DNA of 64,000 nucleotides from Streptomyces sp. NBC_00582 (GTDB taxonomy: Bacteria; Actinomycetota; Actinomycetes; Streptomycetales; Streptomycetaceae). Position numbers and translations under genes: made by a program. Numbering within the stretch: position 1 is the stretch's first letter; the number at the start of each line of letters is the position of its first letter. The DNA lies in the NCBI RefSeq assembly GCF_036345155.1, contig NZ_CP107772.1, forward strand, positions 1,426,001-1,490,000. Direction: 5' to 3'. Positions 61,125 through 64,000 of this stretch are shown here, piece after piece. The notes beneath the pieces are model-generated. The model was not told the origin of the DNA and did no database searches. It was given only the letters and a program-made list of their open reading frames with translations.

Positions 61125-63902
61125 TTGATCCATGCCCGTCGCATAGGTGTCACCGCCGTGGCCGTGCTCGCGGCACTGGCGGGAACACCCGGGTTGGCCC
61201 AGGCCCAGGAGTCGCCCGGTACGACGGCCTCGGCTGCCGCCGACGGCCCACTGCCCCCCGGGTGGCGCGTCACCGGCGAGGGCGCGTCGCGTGAGCTGGT
61301 CTGGCGCTCGGAGCGGTCCGTGCCCATGGGGGACGCCCGGGTGGAGTTCCACGCGGGCGGCCGGCTGCTCGGCGTGCCCAGGGCCGCGAAGGACGGCCGT
61401 ACCTTCCGGCTCGCCCTCGACCGGGCCGCGCCGCTGACGGAGCTCCAGGTCCTGGCCGCCGGACGCCGGCTGGACGCGCACGCCGCGGACTCCGGCACGC
61501 CGTCGAAGGAGTCCCTGGCCGCCGCGCGGCCCCCGGCCGCGCTCCCGGCGAACTCCGTGGACCCCGGCAAGCCGGGCGCGTACCGCACGGTCACCGGTGA
61601 GTACGACCTCGACCCGGTGAAGCTGCCCGACTTCGCCCAGCCGGTCGAGATGCAGGCCGTGGTCGTCGCGCCGAAGGGCGCCACCGGCAAGCGGCCGGTC
61701 GCGCTGTTCCTGCACGGCCGCCACGGCACCTGCTACAAGCCGGGCGGCGGTGACGAGGACGTGACCGGCGACTGGCCCTGCCCCGCCGGGCTGAAGGCGA
61801 TCCCCAGCTACAAGGGTTATCTGCAGGACCAGAAGCTGCTGGCCTCCCAGGGCTATGTGACGGTGTCGATCTCGGCGAACGGCATCAACGGCCAGGACTT
61901 CGCGGCCGAGGACGGCGGCGCCCAGGCCCGTTCCTCGCTGGTGCGGCAGCACCTGGCGAAGTGGGCCGCCTGGACCGCGCACCCGGGCGACGCACCGGCG
62001 GTCGTCCGAGACGCGCCGAAGGCCGACCTGAGCCGTGTCCTGCTCGTCGGCCACTCGCGCGGCGGCGAGGGCGTCAACCGGGCCGCGATGGACAGCCTCT
62101 ACCCGGCGCCCGCCGCGCAGGACGGCTACCGGGGCCCGGTCCGCTGGAAGATCCGCGGCACCGTGCTCATCGGACCCACGATCTTCGGCCAGAACCCGGT
62201 CGCCGACGTCCCGTCCGCGACGATCCTGCCCGGCTGCGACGGCGATGTGTCCGATCTCCAGGGCGAGGTGTACGCCGACGGCACGCGTGGTGTCAGCAAG
62301 GGCAACGCCCTGCACAGCGCCGTGTACGTGATCGGCGCCAACCACAACTTCTTCAACACGGAGTGGACGCCGGGCAAGGCCGAGGCGCCCGCGTTCGACG
62401 ACTTCGGGGAGGACCCGGAGAGCACCGACCGCGACGCGGTGTGCTCCACGGGCACCCGCACCCGGCTGACCGGCGACCAGCAGCACAAGGCGGGCGCCAC
62501 CTACATCGCCGCCGCGGCCCGGCTGTTCGTGGCGGGCGACGACCGGGTGCGCCCGCTCCTCGACGGCACCGGCCGGCGCGCCCCCTCGGCCGACCCGGCC
62601 CGGGTGCTGACCCACGCAGTGGGCGCCCGCCGCACCGGCGGCCTCCTGCCCGACGCCGGGGTGAAGGTGTCCGGCGGCCGGCTGTGCGCGGCGATCGACC
62701 CCGCCCCGGCCAAGGCCTGCCTCGGCGAGGCCGACAAGGGGTCGTCCCCGCACTTCGCCTGGTGGGCGCTGGAGAAGGAGGCCGGCCGCGGCGCGGTCGC
62801 GCTGAAGTGGTCCGCGCCCGGCACGGCGACCAGGGTCACCCCCGCCAAGCCGCTCTCCCTGTCCGGCGCCAAGAACCTGACGCTGCGCGTCTTCGTGCCG
62901 CCGAACACCACCGGCACCAAGCTGGACGTGTCGCTCACCGACTCCGCCGGTCACCGGGCGAAGCTCGGACAGGTCAAGGTCGACGGGCTGCCCGGCACCG
63001 AGCGCACCGCCTCGTACTGGGCGCGCGAGGTGCGGGTTCCGCTGACCGCCGCCACCCGCGCCGGGTTCGACCTCAAGCACGTCAAGTCCCTCGAGCTGAC
63101 CCCGCGTTCACGCTCCGGGAAGGCCTGGCTGATGGACGCCTGGGGCTGGGCGCCCGGCACCCCGGCGGTCACGACGGCGGCGCTGCCGCGGGTCGACATC
63201 GGCCGGCTGACGGTCGAGGAGGGCGACTCCGGCACCCGCACCTACCGCATCCCGGTCGAGGTCACCGGACACGGCACCGGCACGGTCCGCTTCAGCGTCC
63301 TCGACCCGGACACCGGCCGGGCCGTGGACAAGCTGGTCACGGTACGCCCGGGGACGAATCCGGTCGACGTACCGGTCAAGGTCACGGGGGACACCCGGTT
63401 CGGCTACGACAAGCGGTACGACCTCGTCGCCAAGGCCGTGCGCGGCGCGGTCGTCGGCACGTACGCGGGCGGCGTCACCGCGCTGAACGACGACCCGGCG
63501 CCGAAGGTGACCCTGACGCCGGTCACGGACAAGGTGACCGAGGGCGGGACGCTGACCTGGCGGATCACCCTCTCCGAACCGGCCGACGTGGACATCTGGC
63601 AGCCCGTCCGGGTGCTGCCGGTCACGGAGGGCACCGAGCTGTCCACCAAGGACGTGGACCCGCAGTGGCTGCTGGACTGGTCCGGTGACGTACCCGACCC
63701 GGAGCGTCCGCTGTCCAGGGCGAACCTGTGGGCGTGGATGGGCATCCCGGCCGGGACCACGACCGCCGACTTCATCGTGAAGACGGTGAAGGACCAGGTG
63801 GCCGAGCCGGTCGAGTCGATGCGGCTGGCGCTGACGGACGACAACGCCGACCCGCTGCCGGACCAGCCGGTGCTGACGGGGACGGTCGAGGACGCGCCGT
63901 AG
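61125..63902 (+). CDS. Large secreted alpha/beta hydrolase with Calx-beta-like end
   Basis: 925 residues from TTG 61125 with GAGGAGGGGACC. Sec signal RRIGVTAVAVLAALAGTPGLAQA. The hydrolase domain (about 150-510) has the oxyanion stretch ALFLHGRHGTC, nucleophile elbow GHSRGGEGVNRAAM and closing HNFFNTEW. A beta-sandwich region follows (LSGAKNLTLRVFV, LMDAWGWAPG), then about 200 residues of Calx-beta-like repeats (VTEGGTLTWRITLSEPAD, VEEGDSGTRTYRIPVEVTG). Extracellular; substrate unknown. Ends at the strong terminator. Confidence 0.88.
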   Translation: MIHARRIGVTAVAVLAALAGTPGLAQAQESPGTTASAAADGPLPPGWRVTGEGASRELVWRSERSVPMGDARVEFHAGGRLLGVPRAAKDGRTFRLALDRAAPLTELQVLAAGRRLDAHAADSGTPSKESLAAARPPAALPANSVDPGKPGAYRTVTGEYDLDPVKLPDFAQPVEMQAVVVAPKGATGKRPVALFLHGRHGTCYKPGGGDEDVTGDWPCPAGLKAIPSYKGYLQDQKLLASQGYVTVSISANGINGQDFAAEDGGAQARSSLVRQHLAKWAAWTAHPGDAPAVVRDAPKADLSRVLLVGHSRGGEGVNRAAMDSLYPAPAAQDGYRGPVRWKIRGTVLIGPTIFGQNPVADVPSATILPGCDGDVSDLQGEVYADGTRGVSKGNALHSAVYVIGANHNFFNTEWTPGKAEAPAFDDFGEDPESTDRDAVCSTGTRTRLTGDQQHKAGATYIAAAARLFVAGDDRVRPLLDGTGRRAPSADPARVLTHAVGARRTGGLLPDAGVKVSGGRLCAAIDPAPAKACLGEADKGSSPHFAWWALEKEAGRGAVALKWSAPGTATRVTPAKPLSLSGAKNLTLRVFVPPNTTGTKLDVSLTDSAGHRAKLGQVKVDGLPGTERTASYWAREVRVPLTAATRAGFDLKHVKSLELTPRSRSGKAWLMDAWGWAPGTPAVTTAALPRVDIGRLTVEEGDSGTRTYRIPVEVTGHGTGTVRFSVLDPDTGRAVDKLVTVRPGTNPVDVPVKVTGDTRFGYDKRYDLVAKAVRGAVVGTYAGGVTALNDDPAPKVTLTPVTDKVTEGGTLTWRITLSEPADVDIWQPVRVLPVTEGTELSTKDVDPQWLLDWSGDVPDPERPLSRANLWAWMGIPAGTTTADFIVKTVKDQVAEPVESMRLALTDDNADPLPDQPVLTGTVEDAP

Positions 63903-63916
63903 GCAGTCGTCGCGCA

Positions 63917-63949
63917 GGGGGGCATGGACCAGGCCGGTCCATGCCCCCC
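63917..63949. terminator. Perfect 14-bp hairpin, bidirectional terminator
   Basis: 63917-63930 pairs exactly with 63936-63949, loop AGGCC, followed by a T-rich stretch (TTCCGTTTTCC). Between the convergent hydrolase and the minus-strand gene entering from the right. Confidence 0.9.
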
Positions 63950-63964
63950 TTCCGTTTTCCGTGC

Positions 63965-64000
63965 TCAGAGCGTGATGCGGATGCCGACCGTCCCGTCCAG
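63965..64000 (-). CDS. C-terminal end of an unknown gene
   Basis: Only LDGTVGIRITL and a stop at 63965 are inside the window. The frame is plausible because a strong terminator lies right after the stop, but identity cannot be given. Confidence 0.5.
   Translation of the reverse strand: MDGTVGIRITL

Overview
The window reads as a piece of Streptomyces (or very close actinomycete) chromosome. GC content is very high, GTG and TTG starts are common, third positions are almost always G or C, and the gene content is typical of the genus: an N-terminal ANTAR/GAF/PAS/PP2C protein, MalFG-type sugar transporters with lipoprotein binding proteins, DUF5709, DUF5133 and DUF4389 proteins, a Roadblock protein next to an HATPase regulator, and a proteasome beta subunit. 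No rRNA, tRNA, IS element, prophage or CRISPR array was seen.

Layout. 1-4165: the 5' part of a Ser/Thr kinase gene (minus), a cysteine-rich small protein, a tandem-repeat array, a Roadblock/LC7 protein and an anti-sigma-type ATPase. 4167-10322: an IclR regulator with glycerol kinase, a PAS-PP2C phosphatase, a DUF4389 membrane protein and a secreted tripeptidyl-aminopeptidase-like hydrolase. 10404-16072: sugar island 1 (two permeases and a binding protein on minus; a divergent DeoR regulator and a GH4 glycosidase on plus). 16390-19679: a coiled-coil protein, a DUF1232 protein, a compact ATP-grasp RiPP (graspetide-type) precursor/maturase pair and a DUF5133 protein. 19870-24960: a PucR regulator, a fold-III PLP enzyme, a Gfo/Idh oxidoreductase, and a GNAT protein preceded by a tiny leader ORF. 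25066-33399: a membrane PP2C overlapping tail-to-tail with an MMPL exporter, a soluble transhydrogenase, a DUF5709 protein, an APC permease and a helical protein. 33466-38633: an orphan proteasome beta paralogue, a GH65 phosphorylase plus beta-phosphoglucomutase pair, a SnoaL protein and a P-loop kinase.

38747-48258 is sugar island 2: a minus-strand operon of binding protein, two permeases and two large unrecognised proteins that look like polysaccharide-lyase-type helical toroids, followed by a ROK repressor and a divergent BadF-type sugar kinase with a perfect operator between them. 48451-53849: a Tat-exported PAP2 phosphatase fused to autotransporter-type beta strands, a GT-C mannosyltransferase-like protein, an RpiR regulator and a small helical protein. 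53929-64000: an ANTAR-GAF-PAS-PP2C protein, a repeat-bearing membrane protein beside an ATP-grasp protein, a divergent FolD, a TetR regulator with its operator, a DUF35 Zn-ribbon/OB protein, a large secreted hydrolase with a Calx-beta-like end, and the last 11 codons of a minus-strand gene.

How they fit: two separate ABC-based carbohydrate islands, each with its own regulator and downstream enzymes, lie among signalling proteins of the partner-switching type (three PP2C phosphatases, one HATPase, one Ser/Thr kinase). The least explained parts are the graspetide-type pair without its usual methyltransferase, the orphan proteasome beta gene, the two toroid proteins of island 2, the ATP-grasp gene next to the WGE-repeat protein, and the 16-copy higher-order repeat array near the left end.
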